This document shows, piece after piece, positions 7,431-16,036 of a stretch of DNA of 38,646 nucleotides. Made by a program: the position numbers and the translations under genes. The DNA comes from Clostridia bacterium (GTDB taxonomy: Bacteria > Bacillota > Sulfobacillia > SLMV01). The number at the start of each line of letters is the position of its first letter. Within the stretch, counting starts at the first letter, position 1. The notes beneath the pieces are model-generated. The model did no database searches. It saw only the letters and a program-made list of their open reading frames with translations, and had not been told where the DNA came from. Where the stretch lies: positions 1-38,646 of the forward strand of contig PUMD01000083.1 of NCBI GenBank assembly GCA_003551215.1, written 5' to 3'.

Positions 7431-7676
7431 CCCTGTATACAGCAGACTTGGGCTCAGCCCTCCGCTCAGGGGGGCTTGATGCGTTGTTGGCCGCTCTGTG
7501 TGTACAGTGAGTCCTTCAGCACCTGCTGTTTCGGGGTAATGACACCCGCATGTACAGTCACAGAACGATTTGTGACCTAGAGGGGTTAATCAAGAGTTTG
7601 GTGAAGAATGCCCGAGAGAACCCCCTGTAAGAATCCATCAGGGCATAATTCCGGTTATTTTGGGGAATCCATACAG
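7431..7676 (+). other. Gene-free leader/spacer with several inverted repeats
   Basis: No coding frame is convincing here. Visible structure: the palindrome CTGTATACAG (7433-7442); a hairpin at 7456-7476; a direct repeat TGTACAGT(G/C)A at 7501 and 7551; a 6-bp hairpin GTCACA/TGTGAC (7557-7576); and two interleaved pairings, AGGGGTT (7581-7587) with AACCCCCT (7619-7626, one bulge) and ATGCCC (7608-7613) with GGGCAT (7641-7646). The last two cannot both form except as a pseudoknot. It lies upstream of the groES promoter, so it is either the 3' end of the MutL-cluster transcript or unrelated. No known RNA family recognised. Confidence 0.4.
7456..7476 (+). terminator. Weak terminator-like hairpin after the membrane protein gene
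   Basis: AGCCCTCC (7456-7463) pairs with GGGGGGCT (7469-7476) around a 5-base loop, with one G-T wobble. Only a poor T tract follows (TGATGCGTTGTT), so termination efficiency is uncertain. Confidence 0.4.
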
Positions 7677-7705
7677 TTGACGCCTGTGAGGCTGGCGATT
7701 ACTAT
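7677..7705 (+). promoter_or_regulatory. Sigma-A type promoter of groES-groEL
   Basis: TTGACG (7677-7682), a 17-base spacer, and TACTAT (7700-7705). It lies immediately upstream of the CIRCE operator, the classical arrangement for HrcA-controlled groE promoters. Confidence 0.7.
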
Positions 7706-7716
7706 ATTAATTGGTG

Positions 7717-7743
7717 TTAGCACTCGACGGACGTGAGTGCTAA
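7717..7743. promoter_or_regulatory. CIRCE element (HrcA operator)
   Basis: TTAGCACTC, nine bases, GAGTGCTAA: an exact match to the CIRCE consensus, located just downstream of the groE promoter. It predicts that this operon is repressed by HrcA and released on heat or protein-folding stress. hrcA itself is not in the window. Confidence 0.97.
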
Positions 7744-7799
7744 CAAGGTGGAATGTGTCGGACAATCGTGCCAACTATAAGATACGAGGAGGGATTTCA

Positions 7800-8090
7800 G
7801 TGAAGATTCAACCCTTGGGTGACAGGGTAGTAGTGCGAGTTGTCGAGGAGGAAGAGGTAACTTCCAGCGGTATTGTGCTTCCTGAAACTGCCAAGGAGAA
7901 GCCGCAGCAGGGTGAAGTTCTGGCTGTCGGGACCGGTAAGACCCTGGACAGCGGTGAAAAGGTTGCCCTGGAAGTAGATGAAGGCGACACCGTCATCTTT
8001 TCCAAGTATGCTGGAACCGAAGTGAAACTGCAGGGTGAGGAAGTACTTATTCTTCAGGAGCGAGACATCCTGGCCAAGGTGAAGAAGTAA
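7800..8090 (+). CDS. groES: Co-chaperonin GroES (Hsp10)
   Basis: 96 residues starting at GTG 7800, behind GAGGAGGG (7786-7793); the in-frame ATG at 7737 lies inside the CIRCE element and can be excluded. The sequence begins [19 protein letters not shown], has the mobile loop around [20 protein letters not shown], and ends with [17 protein letters not shown], all standard GroES features at normal length. It forms the heptameric lid on GroEL, encoded 64 bases downstream. Control is by the CIRCE operator. Confidence 0.97.
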   Translation: MKIQPLGDRVVVRVVEEEEVTSSGIVLPETAKEKPQQGEVLAVGTGKTLDSGEKVALEVDEGDTVIFSKYAGTEVKLQGEEVLILQERDILAKVKK

Positions 8091-8154
8091 TTTCACAGGC
8101 TATCGGACTATCTGAGCAGTTTGGTAAAAATTAACATAGAGGAGGTTATTGTCG

Positions 8155-9804
8155 ATGGCTAAGAGAATCATCTTTAACGAAAAGGCTCGCCAGGCGCTGC
8201 AGCGTGGCGTCGATACGATGGCTGAAGCCGTAACCAAGACGCTTGGCCCAAAGGGACGTAATGTAGTGCTGGAAAAGCAGTTTGGTGCCCCTACTGTCAC
8301 CAATGACGGCGTTACCATTGCCCGTGAAATTGATCTGAAGGATCCGTATGAGAATATGGGGGCGCAGCTGCTCAAGGAGGTCGCCACGCAGACCAACGAT
8401 GTGGCAGGAGACGGGACCACCAGCGCCATCCTGCTGGCCAAGAGCATGGTAGATGAGGGAATGAAGAACGTAGTAGCCGGTGCCAATCCGATGATCCTGC
8501 GGCGAGGCATCCTTAGGGCAGTAGAAAGCGCCGTGGATACCATACGGGAAATGAGCGTACCGGTGGAAGATCGTGAGGACATTGCTCAGGTTGCCTCCAT
8601 TTCTGCCAACGACGATGAGATTGGCTCCCTCATTGCCGAAGCAATGGAGGAAGTAGGAAAGGACGGCGTCATAACCGTTGAAGAATCCAGGACCATGGAC
8701 ACTTTCCTGGATGTCGTGGAAGGTATGCAGTTTGACCGCGGCTACCTCTCCCCCTACATGGTAACTGACACCGAAAACATGGAAGCCGTTCTGGAAGAGC
8801 CCTATCTTCTGATCACAGACCAGAAGATAAGTGCAGTAAATGATTTCCTGCCCGTTTTGGAGAAGGCTGTAAACCTCGGTAAGCCTTTGCTGGTTATCGC
8901 AGAAGATGTCGAGGGTGAAGCCCTGGCCACGCTAGTGGTCAATAAGGTCCGCGGTACTCTTGATGCTGCTGCAGTGAAAGCGCCCGGATTTGGTGACCGC
9001 CGTAAGGCCATGCTGGAGGATATTGCCATCCTGACCGGGGGACAGGTGATAAGCGAGGATCTGGGCCTTAGCCTGGAGAACGTCACTCAGGATATGTTCG
9101 GCCGTGCCGGTCGCGTGACGATTACCAAAGATGACACCATCATTGTGGAAGGTCAGGGTGCTTCTTCCAAGATTCAGGACCGAATTGAAGTAATTCGCCG
9201 TCAGATAGAGGACACGACCAGCGATTTCGACCGCGAGAAGCTGGAGGAGCGACTTGCCAAGCTCTCTGGTGGAGTTGCCGTGATCAACGTCGGTGCTGCT
9301 ACTGAGGTGGAGATGAAGGAGAAGAAGATGCGCATAGAAGATGCGCTCAACGCCACACGGGCGGCAGTAGAAGAAGGAATCGTCGCCGGCGGTGGAGTTG
9401 CCTATCTCCGGGCTTCACAGAAGATGATGGCTCTTGAGACTGATTTCGAGGATGAGGAAGTGGCTTTTGAGCTGGTGAAGAAGGCCCTGCAGGCTCCGGT
9501 GCGCCGCATCGTGGACAATGCCGGACTGGAAGGTTCCGTTGTCCTCGAGCACCTTAAAGGCAAAGATGATGAAATCGGGTTTGATGTCTTGCAGATGGAC
9601 TACGCTGACATGTTTGACACCGGCATTGTTGACCCGGCCAAGGTGGTGCGTTCCGCACTGCAGAACGCAGCCAGCATAGCCAGCATGGTGCTCAGCACCG
9701 AGACCCTGGTAGGTGAAATTCCGGAAGACGACAATGGTGACGACGACATGTCCCCCGACATGGGCGGCATGGGCGGTATGGGTGGCATGAACATGCCCAT
9801 GTAA
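8155..9804 (+). CDS. groEL: Chaperonin GroEL (Hsp60)
   Basis: 549 residues from ATG 8155 (AGAGGAGG at 8138-8145). N-terminus [23 protein letters not shown]-site motifs [30 protein letters not shown] and [15 protein letters not shown]; the equatorial motif [15 protein letters not shown]; and a C-terminal Gly-Gly-Met repeat tail ([13 protein letters not shown]). Full length, no anomaly. It folds cytosolic proteins together with GroES in an ATP-driven cycle. Co-transcribed with groES and closed by a strong terminator at 9834. Confidence 0.98.
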   Translation: MAKRIIFNEKARQALQRGVDTMAEAVTKTLGPKGRNVVLEKQFGAPTVTNDGVTIAREIDLKDPYENMGAQLLKEVATQTNDVAGDGTTSAILLAKSMVDEGMKNVVAGANPMILRRGILRAVESAVDTIREMSVPVEDREDIAQVASISANDDEIGSLIAEAMEEVGKDGVITVEESRTMDTFLDVVEGMQFDRGYLSPYMVTDTENMEAVLEEPYLLITDQKISAVNDFLPVLEKAVNLGKPLLVIAEDVEGEALATLVVNKVRGTLDAAAVKAPGFGDRRKAMLEDIAILTGGQVISEDLGLSLENVTQDMFGRAGRVTITKDDTIIVEGQGASSKIQDRIEVIRRQIEDTTSDFDREKLEERLAKLSGGVAVINVGAATEVEMKEKKMRIEDALNATRAAVEEGIVAGGGVAYLRASQKMMALETDFEDEEVAFELVKKALQAPVRRIVDNAGLEGSVVLEHLKGKDDEIGFDVLQMDYADMFDTGIVDPAKVVRSALQNAASIASMVLSTETLVGEIPEDDNGDDDMSPDMGGMGGMGGMNMPM

Positions 9805-9833
9805 ATTCAGCTCCCAGAGTCGGAACTCCATAT

Positions 9834-9869
9834 CCCACCTCTCCTTGACGGAGGGGTGGGTTTATTTTA
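9834..9869 (+). terminator. Rho-independent terminator of groES-groEL
   Basis: CCCACCTCTCC (9834-9844) pairs with GGAGGGGTGGG (9850-9860), 11 bp with one wobble and loop TTGAC, followed by TTTATTTT. Its stem ends exactly ten bases before the group IIC intron remnant, the target geometry of that intron class. Confidence 0.93.
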
Positions 9870-9870
9870 G

Positions 9871-10240
9871 GTGCGTGCGCCCGGCATGAACGATGGCTAC
9901 AGGGTGTAAGTCCAGGGCAGGGGTTGGCAACAGACTTACTGTTAGTCGAACAGCAAGGGTGTCCGCCGCAATGGCGGAATCCGAAGGGATCTGCAGGCAA
10001 TTTTCCGATCCCAGGAACACGACTTCCAGCTGTAGATGGGGACTTATGCACTGCCGCATGACAGGCTGAGGCCGAAGGTGCCAAGAATAACGGCGGTAGA
10101 TGAGACGGTTACATGGGATGGGGGATGGGCTAACAGCCATCGTTGCACCCGGGAGGGTCTGCCGCAGGTGAACTCAGTTCACAGTTCCGACCGGAAGGTG
10201 GGGATCAGCCGCAAGAAGTCAGCCGAGGTCACGGTCCACT
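9871..10240 (+). mobile_element. Truncated group IIC intron remnant (domains I to III, no ORF, no domain V)
   Basis: Begins GTGCGTGCGCCCGGCATG, the group IIC 5' end with GUGYG start, and continues through characteristic domain I pieces: AAGTCC, CAGCAAGGGTGTCCG, GAATCCGAAGG, CAGGAACACGAC. Later pieces CCCGGGAGGGTCTG and AAGAAGTCAGCCGAGGTCA correspond to the end of domain I/II and domain III. After about 10240 the intron signature stops: there is no reverse transcriptase and no domain V or VI, so it cannot splice. About 85% identical by eye to 14503-14654. The small frames inside it (10036-10346) are not genes. It sits ten bases after the groEL terminator stem. Confidence 0.85.
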
Positions 10241-10274
10241 GATACTGTGCGCTGCTTTGGGCTTTGAGGTTGCC

Positions 10275-10304
10275 TTGAACCAATCGGCCGTCTGGCTGTA
10301 TACT
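10275..10304 (+). promoter_or_regulatory. Probable promoter for hpt-guaA
   Basis: TTGAAC (10275-10280), an 18-base spacer, and TATACT (10299-10304), downstream of the intron remnant and about 120 bases before hpt. Pattern match only. Confidence 0.45.
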
Positions 10305-10425
10305 CCCGCACTGCCTTCTTTGCACAGTACCGCTTGCGCTGCATAAGAGTCATCCGGTTGGCTACCTTACTGCAGTTATGTGTTATTATTAACTCAGAGA
10401 GTCAGTGGTGAGGAGGATTGCTCTT

Positions 10426-10995
10426 ATGCCGGATCAGGCGAAGCGTGTTGTCCGACCCTTTCTGTCAGCAGATGAACTTGATTGCATAGTCAGCAAGCTG
10501 GCTGAGTCGATAACGCGCGATTTTCGTGGAAAAGTATCTTGCGAGGACCCGCTGCTGCTGGTGGGGGTATTGAAGGGTGCGGTGGTATTTTTGTCGGATC
10601 TTGCGAGGGCGGTAAGGCTTCCGGTCGCGTTCGATTTCATTGCTGTATCCAGCTACGGAGCCTCAACCAGCTCCTCGGGGATAGTGCGCATCCTCAAGGA
10701 CCTCGATGAGTCTATCGAGGGCCGTCGGGTGATCATCGTCGAAGATATCATCGACACTGGTCTTACCCTTCGTTATCTGCAGAATCATCTGCAGGAACGG
10801 AAACCTGAAGAACTCCGAATCTGTGCTCTGCTGGATAAGCCAGACCGCCGGAAGGTCGATGTTGAGGTGGACTACATAGGTAAAGAGGTACCGAATAAAT
10901 TCCTGGTGGGTTACGGTCTGGACCTGAATGAAAATTACCGCAGCCTACCCTACCTGGGGATTATCGGAGAAAAACAGCAGCCAAAGGGAGGGTAG
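10426..10995 (+). CDS. hpt: Hypoxanthine (guanine) phosphoribosyltransferase
   Basis: 189 residues from ATG 10426, nine bases after AGGAGG; a GTG at 10405 would place this site inside the gene. The PRPP-binding loop VIIVEDIIDTGLTLRYL and the flexible-loop segment ISSYGA-like VSSYGASTSSSG are diagnostic of type I HPRTs, as are LLVGVLKGAVVFLSDLAR and FLVGYGLDLNENYRSLPYLG. It salvages hypoxanthine and/or guanine to IMP and GMP in the cytoplasm. It lies 3 bases ahead of guaA, so salvage and GMP synthesis are co-expressed, upstream of the de novo operon. Confidence 0.95.
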   Translation: MPDQAKRVVRPFLSADELDCIVSKLAESITRDFRGKVSCEDPLLLVGVLKGAVVFLSDLARAVRLPVAFDFIAVSSYGASTSSSGIVRILKDLDESIEGRRVIIVEDIIDTGLTLRYLQNHLQERKPEELRICALLDKPDRRKVDVEVDYIGKEVPNKFLVGYGLDLNENYRSLPYLGIIGEKQQPKGG

Positions 10996-10998
10996 TTG

Positions 10999-12540
10999 AT
11001 GAAACAAAGGGAAAATGTTGTGGTGTTGGATTTCGGTGCTCAATATACGCAGTTGATTGCTCGGAGAGTGCGCGAGTGCGGTGTTTATGCAGAGATATTG
11101 TCCGGTACAACCCCGGCGGATGAAATCGCTGCCCGTTCGCCTGCGGGGATTATTCTCAGCGGGGGGCCCGGCAGTGTCTATGAGCCAGATGCTCTCCGTC
11201 CCGACCCCAAAATATACGATCTGGGACTTGCAGTGCTGGGGATATGCTACGGGCAGCAGCTGTTGGCGCAGCATTTTGGTTCTTCGAAAAACGTATGCAG
11301 GGCCAAGCATCAGGAATACGGCCGCACGCACCTGCACATAGAGCGGAGTGAGAGGTTGTTCTGTGGTGTTAAAAGTCCGCTTCAGGTGTGGATGAGTCAT
11401 GCTGATCGAGTCAAGCAGGTTCCCGACGGCTTTGTCCGTCTGGCCAGAAGTAAGGCAGCTCCAGTGGCTGCCATGGCCAGACCGGAGGAGCGCCTTTATG
11501 GAGTTCAGTTTCATCCAGAGGTTGAGCATACTGAACAAGGCCGCGCCATTTTGGAGAACTGGCTTTTTGATATATGCCAGCTGAAGCGCGATTGGTCACT
11601 CAAATCTTTCATCGATGAAGCTATTGAGCAAATAGTCCAGCAGGTGGGTGAGGGGAAGGCAGTATGCGGACTCAGCGGAGGGGTAGATTCCGCTGTAGCT
11701 GCGGCACTTGTTGACCGGGCGATAGGTGACCGCCTGGTGTGCATATTTGTGGATCACGGCCTGCTGCGGGCAGGCGAATTTGAGACGGTCAGAGAGGTTT
11801 TCTCTGAGCAGTTCGACCTGAATCTTGTAGCGGTTGATGCCAGCGACAGATTTCTGGACAGGTTGTCCGGGGTAACTGACCCGGAGGAAAAGCGTCGCAT
11901 CATAGGCGAGGAGTTTATCGCGGTTTTCGAGGAACAGGCATCGAGCATTGGCGATGTAGATTTCCTGGTTCAGGGCACCATATATCCGGACGTGGTGGAA
12001 AGCGGCACGCAGAGTTCGGCGGTCATCAAGAGCCACCACAACGTCGGAGGGCTTCCCGACCACATGGACCTGCAGCTGGTAGAACCCCTTAAATACCTGT
12101 TCAAAGATGAGGTGCGCCGGGTGGGAGAGCAACTGGGCCTGCCATCTGAGGTGGTGTGGCGTCATCCCTTCCCGGGGCCTGGGTTGGCGGTGAGAGTGTT
12201 GGGTGAATTGACTGCAGATAAGCTCTTCAAACTGCGTCAGGCGGATGCCATTTTTATGGAGCAGCTGCGAAGATATGGTCTGTACCGCGACATATGGCAG
12301 GCTTTCGCCGTGTTACCCGATGTCAGGAGTGTGGGGGTCAAAGGAGATCACCGAACCTACGGGCAAACGGTAGTGCTGCGAGCTGTGACCAGCACCGATG
12401 CAATGACGGCTGACTGGGCTCGCATTCCTCACGAGGTTCTGGATGAGACTGCCGGACGCATTGTAAATGAGGTAGACGGTGTCAACCGGGTGGCATACGA
12501 CATAACCACGAAACCGCCTGGAACTATCGAATGGGAGTGA
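10999..12540 (+). CDS. guaA: GMP synthase (glutamine-hydrolysing)
   Basis: 513 residues, ATG 10999 after AGGGAGG. Domain order: class I glutamine amidotransferase (about 7-190) with nucleophile Cys83 in GICYGQQ and the His/Glu pair in [13 protein letters not shown] pyrophosphatase (about 200-395) with P-loop [14 protein letters not shown]; and a C-terminal dimerisation domain ending with the usual [14 protein letters not shown]. It converts XMP to GMP using glutamine and ATP. Length and all key motifs are normal. It follows hpt at 3 bases and precedes a two-component system at 7 bases, so the four genes may share a transcript. Confidence 0.98.
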   Translation: MKQRENVVVLDFGAQYTQLIARRVRECGVYAEILSGTTPADEIAARSPAGIILSGGPGSVYEPDALRPDPKIYDLGLAVLGICYGQQLLAQHFGSSKNVCRAKHQEYGRTHLHIERSERLFCGVKSPLQVWMSHADRVKQVPDGFVRLARSKAAPVAAMARPEERLYGVQFHPEVEHTEQGRAILENWLFDICQLKRDWSLKSFIDEAIEQIVQQVGEGKAVCGLSGGVDSAVAAALVDRAIGDRLVCIFVDHGLLRAGEFETVREVFSEQFDLNLVAVDASDRFLDRLSGVTDPEEKRRIIGEEFIAVFEEQASSIGDVDFLVQGTIYPDVVESGTQSSAVIKSHHNVGGLPDHMDLQLVEPLKYLFKDEVRRVGEQLGLPSEVVWRHPFPGPGLAVRVLGELTADKLFKLRQADAIFMEQLRRYGLYRDIWQAFAVLPDVRSVGVKGDHRTYGQTVVLRAVTSTDAMTADWARIPHEVLDETAGRIVNEVDGVNRVAYDITTKPPGTIEWE

Positions 12541-12547
12541 AGCAGTA

Positions 12548-13600
12548 GTGAAAGATGTGCAGGGGTTGAGGCATCGGCTGTCCCGGCTCTATTTCGAGAT
12601 GCCTGTATTTTACCGGGTGCTGGGGGTATCTGTGCTTTCGTTTGTGATTCCGCTGATGATCCTGCTGGTGATTGCACGTGCCGGGGTCCTCGTCCAGAGC
12701 TCAGCTTATCTTTTTCTGGGGTATTTTGTGCTCCTTTTACTACTTGCGAGTCTGGTGAATTCCATACTGCTGCGTTCCCTGTTTCTGCCCGTGATGCAGC
12801 TGAGCAATGCTGTGGAGCAGCTGCAGTCGGGAGAATATGACGTGCAGGTTCCCACTAACCTGGACGATCCTCAGCTGCGCAGGGTCAGCAATGTACTGCG
12901 CATGATAATCGAAACCATAGAGAGCAGTCGGAAATACACCTCATCTCGCACTCTACGGGCACTGGAGCGCGAACGGATGCGCATTGCCCGTGAACTGCAT
13001 GACGAGACGGGGCAATCTCTCAGCAGCCTGGTTATCAAACTGGAGATGATTATAAACATGCTGCAAGAGGAGGCGGTCCAGAGCGCTCTGGTGGAAGAGA
13101 TTATCGAACAGCTGAACACAACAAGAGATCTGACAGAGTCCACGCTGGAGGAGATCAGGAAGCTGATTTTCGATTTGCGCCCCAGCATTCTTGATGACCT
13201 GGGCTTGATCCCGGCCATGCGATGGTATGCTATGAATAAACTGGAGGATATGGATATTGATTCACGTTTTCAGATGCAGGGGATGCATGAGCGCCTGCCT
13301 GCGGATACTGAAACGGCCCTGTTCAGAATCTATCAGGAGGCTGTTTCGAACGTAATCAGGCATGCTGAGGCAAGCCTGGTTGTGATTGCAATGAAAATTA
13401 GAGATGATGCGGTTATACTGTCGGTTAAGGATGACGGAGTTGGATTCGAACCAGACGAAGTCGCGGGGGATGACAGTGCTTACGAGGGCCTCGGGCTGTT
13501 CGGTATGCAGGAGAGAGCCAGGTTGCTGGGAGGAAGAATGCGGGTTGACTCCGTTCCGGGACGGGGGACTGAAGTAAAGGTCCAGGTTCCCAGGCCTTGA
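12548..13600 (+). CDS. Sensor histidine kinase, HisKA_3 (NarL/LiaS-like) family
   Basis: 350 residues from GTG 12548. Two membrane helices (about 24-46 and 53-77) are separated by only a handful of residues, so there is almost no extracellular sensor domain. They are followed by a HAMP-like linker (about 78-130), the dimerisation/phosphoacceptor helix with His151 in RIARELHDETGQSL, and an HATPase_c domain (EAVSNVIRHAEAS, DDGVGFEP, GLGLFGMQERARLLGGRM). The architecture resembles intramembrane-sensing kinases such as LiaS. It phosphorylates the regulator encoded 34 bases downstream. The signal is unknown. No transporter gene is adjacent that would suggest a drug-sensing role. Confidence 0.9.
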   Translation: MKDVQGLRHRLSRLYFEMPVFYRVLGVSVLSFVIPLMILLVIARAGVLVQSSAYLFLGYFVLLLLLASLVNSILLRSLFLPVMQLSNAVEQLQSGEYDVQVPTNLDDPQLRRVSNVLRMIIETIESSRKYTSSRTLRALERERMRIARELHDETGQSLSSLVIKLEMIINMLQEEAVQSALVEEIIEQLNTTRDLTESTLEEIRKLIFDLRPSILDDLGLIPAMRWYAMNKLEDMDIDSRFQMQGMHERLPADTETALFRIYQEAVSNVIRHAEASLVVIAMKIRDDAVILSVKDDGVGFEPDEVAGDDSAYEGLGLFGMQERARLLGGRMRVDSVPGRGTEVKVQVPRP

Positions 13601-13634
13601 AGTCAACTGTGAGGTGCAGCTGGGAGGTGCAAAG

Positions 13635-14291
13635 ATGTTGTCAGAACAGATTAGAGTTGTACTGGCCGATGATCACACCATATTGCGTGAAGGGATCAGG
13701 TCATTGCTGGAGCCGGAGGACCACATCGAAGTTGTCGGTGAAGCTGAGACGGGGAAGGAAGCAGTGCAGAAGGTAGAAGAGCTGGAGCCGGATGTTATCC
13801 TCATGGATATCAGCATGCCGGAGATGAATGGCATCAAAGCCACTTCGGAGATCAGTGAAAAATATCCTGATGTCAAAATACTGATTCTGACCATGCATGA
13901 CGAAGAGGGTTATGTTCAGCCCATAATAAAGGCCGGAGCTTCGGGTTATGTGATAAAGCGTACCGCAACCAGGGAGCTGGTTTCCGCTATCGAGGCAGTA
14001 GTGCAAGGGAATACCATTCTGCACCCCTCCGTTACCGACCGCCTGCTGGAAGGAGAATCGTCCGCGGGCGGCTCAAAAGACGGAGACATGTATGATGGGC
14101 TGACTGACCGCGAATTGGAAGTGCTGACTTTGATCGCCGAAGGGCTGACCAACCAGGAGATTGCCGATGAGCTGTATATCAGCATCAAGACTGTACAGGC
14201 TCACAGGGCGAATATTATGGATAAGCTGGGGCTCAATGACAGAGTGGCACTGACCAAGTATGCGATCAAGAAGGGCTTGATTTCTCTGTGA
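13635..14291 (+). CDS. Response regulator, NarL/FixJ family
   Basis: 218 residues from ATG 13635, preceded by GGGAGGTG (13622-13629). Receiver domain: acidic pair in LADDHTILREG, phospho-acceptor Asp58 in VILMDISMPEMNG, Thr in LILTMHD, and Lys in GYVIKRTA. A Ser/Gly-rich linker leads to the LuxR-type helix-turn-helix LTDRELEVLTLIAEGLTNQEIADELYIS and the recognition helix KTVQAHRANIMDKLG. It is the cognate partner of the kinase at 12548. Its targets are not identifiable from the window. Confidence 0.95.
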   Translation: MLSEQIRVVLADDHTILREGIRSLLEPEDHIEVVGEAETGKEAVQKVEELEPDVILMDISMPEMNGIKATSEISEKYPDVKILILTMHDEEGYVQPIIKAGASGYVIKRTATRELVSAIEAVVQGNTILHPSVTDRLLEGESSAGGSKDGDMYDGLTDRELEVLTLIAEGLTNQEIADELYISIKTVQAHRANIMDKLGLNDRVALTKYAIKKGLISL

Positions 14292-14363
14292 ATTCGGGGG
14301 GTGGTTTCCTTAAGGTCTACAACCTAAGGTGTATAACCCATTTAAGCGGACCAAAATAGGGAT

Positions 14364-14396
14364 GTTGACCTATGTATGCTCAACCTTATTTTTTCT
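14364..14396 (+). terminator. Possible terminator after the two-component genes
   Basis: GTTGACC (14364-14370) pairs imperfectly with GCTCAAC (14378-14384), one mismatch, and is followed by CTTATTTTTTC. The stem is short but the T tract is good. Confidence 0.4.
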
Positions 14397-14462
14397 AATA
14401 TAAGGATGCAGCTGACAGGTTGCTTTGAGATAAAATTCTCCTAGTTTCGCTGTCCCCCGATT

Positions 14463-14500
14463 AAGGCCTTCTCGCCCCCCCGAGAAGGCCTTACTTTGTG
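14463..14500 (+). terminator. Strong hairpin terminator, target of the second group IIC intron
   Basis: AAGGCCTTCTCG (14463-14474) and CGAGAAGGCCTT (14481-14492) form a perfect 12-bp stem with a CCCCCC loop; ACTTTGTGG follows. The stem ends ten bases before the intron at 14503, the same spacing as at the groEL copy. Confidence 0.8.
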
Positions 14501-14502
14501 GT

Positions 14503-15758
14503 GTGCGTGCGCCCGGTATGAACGATGGCTACAGGGCGAAAGTCCCGAGCAGGGGTTGGCAACAGACCTACTGTTAGCCAAGCAGCAAGGGTGTCCGCCG
14601 CGAGGCGGAATCCGAAGGAAGCTGCAGGCAACCCTCTGACCCGAGGAACACGACCCCCTGCTCCAACCGCTTCATTCAGCAGGCCTTGCTACAGGTATTG
14701 ACGCCCATCTTCGAACCGACGTTTTCGGAGCATAGTTATGGATTCCGACCGGGGCGAAGCCAGCGTCAGGCGGTTGAGCAGGCGCAGGCGTACATTCAGG
14801 AAGGAAACCGATGGGTGGTAGACATGGACCTGTCAAGTTTCTTTGACCGGGTTAACCACGACATGCTGATGGCCCGGGTTGCGCGGTGCATCGCCGACAA
14901 ACGGGTGCTGAGGCTGCTGCGTGGCTACCTTGAAGCTGGCGTGATGATTGACGGGTTGAAGGTTGAGACCATCGAGGGAACGCCGCAGGGTGGGCCAATC
15001 AGCCCGCTACTGTCGAACATCATGCCCGATGACCTCGACTGGAAGCTGGAAAGGTGGGGACATTCCTTCGTGCGATATGCGGACGATTTTCAGATTTACG
15101 TGGGAAGTCCCCGGGCGGGTGAACGAGTCATGCGCAGCCTGCGAAGCTTTCTGCAGGAGGAGCTGCAGTTGAAGGTGAACCGGGAAAAGAGTGCGGTCGG
15201 AACTGCATGGGAACGAGCTTTTCTGGGCTTTGGTTTCTATGTGGCCCCGGGAGGCGAAGTCCGGCTCCGACTGGCGCCCAAAACCTGGCAGCGGGTGAGG
15301 GAAAGGATCCGGGATATCACCGACCGAAGCAACAGCCGGTCAATGTCCTGGGCGTATTGACAGGTTGACCCAATACCTGCAAGGCTGGCTCGGCTATTTC
15401 CATATAGCTGACGCCAAGAAACGCCTCTAGAGACTGGGGGAATGGATGAGACGACGGCTCCGGATGTGCCTCTGGAACCAGTGGAAGCGCATGCGGACCA
15501 GGGTCCGGAAGTTACGTGGATTCGGACTGAATGAGGATGATGTGTGGAACCTTTCCAATTCACGGAAGGGTCCGTGGGTGCTGGCGAGGACCCACCAACT
15601 GCATCAGGCCCTGAACGCTCGTTACTGGAACGACCAGGGCCTAATCGACTTGCTAGCGGTGTATCGAGCATACCGTTGAGTTTTACGAACCGCCGGAAGC
15701 GGAACCGCACATCCGGTGGTGTGAGGGGACGGCGGGGCAATCCCGCCTCCTACTCGAT
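14503..15758 (+). mobile_element. Group IIC intron, internally deleted, with decayed reverse transcriptase
   Basis: Starts GTGCGTGCGCCCGGTATG with the same domain I pieces as the copy at 9871 as far as GAGGAACACGAC (14654). The rest of domain I, domains II-III and the front of the RT gene are missing: the sequence jumps within about 15 bases into RT codons ([11 protein letters not shown]). At the 3' end, domain V is well preserved (15687-15723: GAACCGCCGGAAGCGGAACC onward, a 9-bp lower stem with GAAC tetraloop cap), followed by domain VI and the terminal CTACTCGAT, giving a 3' boundary near 15758. It cannot retrotranspose. Splicing is also unlikely without complete domain I. It lies between the two-component genes and purB. 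Confidence 0.88.
14668..15679 (+). pseudogene. ltrA: Group II intron reverse transcriptase/maturase, 5'-truncated and frameshifted
   Basis: The recognisable part begins at [19 protein letters not shown], so the RT N-terminal region is gone. YGFRPGRS, VVDMDLSSFFDRVNHDML, GTPQGGPISPLLSN and the catalytic YADD (FVRYADDFQIY) are intact. Near 15344-15358 the frame shifts: the first frame ends at SMSWAY-stop, while the maturase domain (RLTQYLQGWLGYFHIADAKKRL) continues in the next frame. It then meets a TAG at 15428-15430, after which the final piece (RRRLRMCLWNQWKRMRTRVRKL to LLAVYRAYR) runs to 15679. No start codon with a ribosome site remains. Two independent lesions plus the truncation make this a clear pseudogene of a class C maturase. 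Confidence 0.9.
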
Positions 15759-16036
15759 TATTGGAGCCCTACAGGAGGATTCACAGCCCCGGCTGCCTAT
15801 CCCTCATTGCAAAGTTGATCCTGACCGTCGTTAGGGTATCGAAAGGCTGGGGTCTCACGGTACAATAAAAAAGTAGGTCATTTAGGCGGTTGTCGTCCGT
15901 CGCAGTTTTGCTGAGTTTGTGGCATTGATGGGCATACGGCAAAGTAGCAGAGTGAACCGACATCAGCCGACACAGAGACCGACGATTGAGGGGGGATTGG
16001 GTTGAACAGTTGCGGTTTGATTCGGGGTGGTCGGAG

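Noticed and set aside
9765..9804. Repeated Gly-Gly-Met coding repeats as a tandem repeat element
   Set aside because: This is the normal disordered C-terminal tail of GroEL.
10036..10346. Short + strand frames between groEL and hpt
   Set aside because: They lie in or at the end of the group IIC intron RNA and have no ribosome site or motif.
15544..15834. 96-codon frame at the 3' end of the second intron
   Set aside because: It is a shifted frame through the maturase C-terminus and domain V/VI.
15759..16036. Possible PurR box or guanine riboswitch before purB
   Set aside because: No PurR dyad or guanine-aptamer core was seen; only a lone TACAAT at 15861 without a matching -35.
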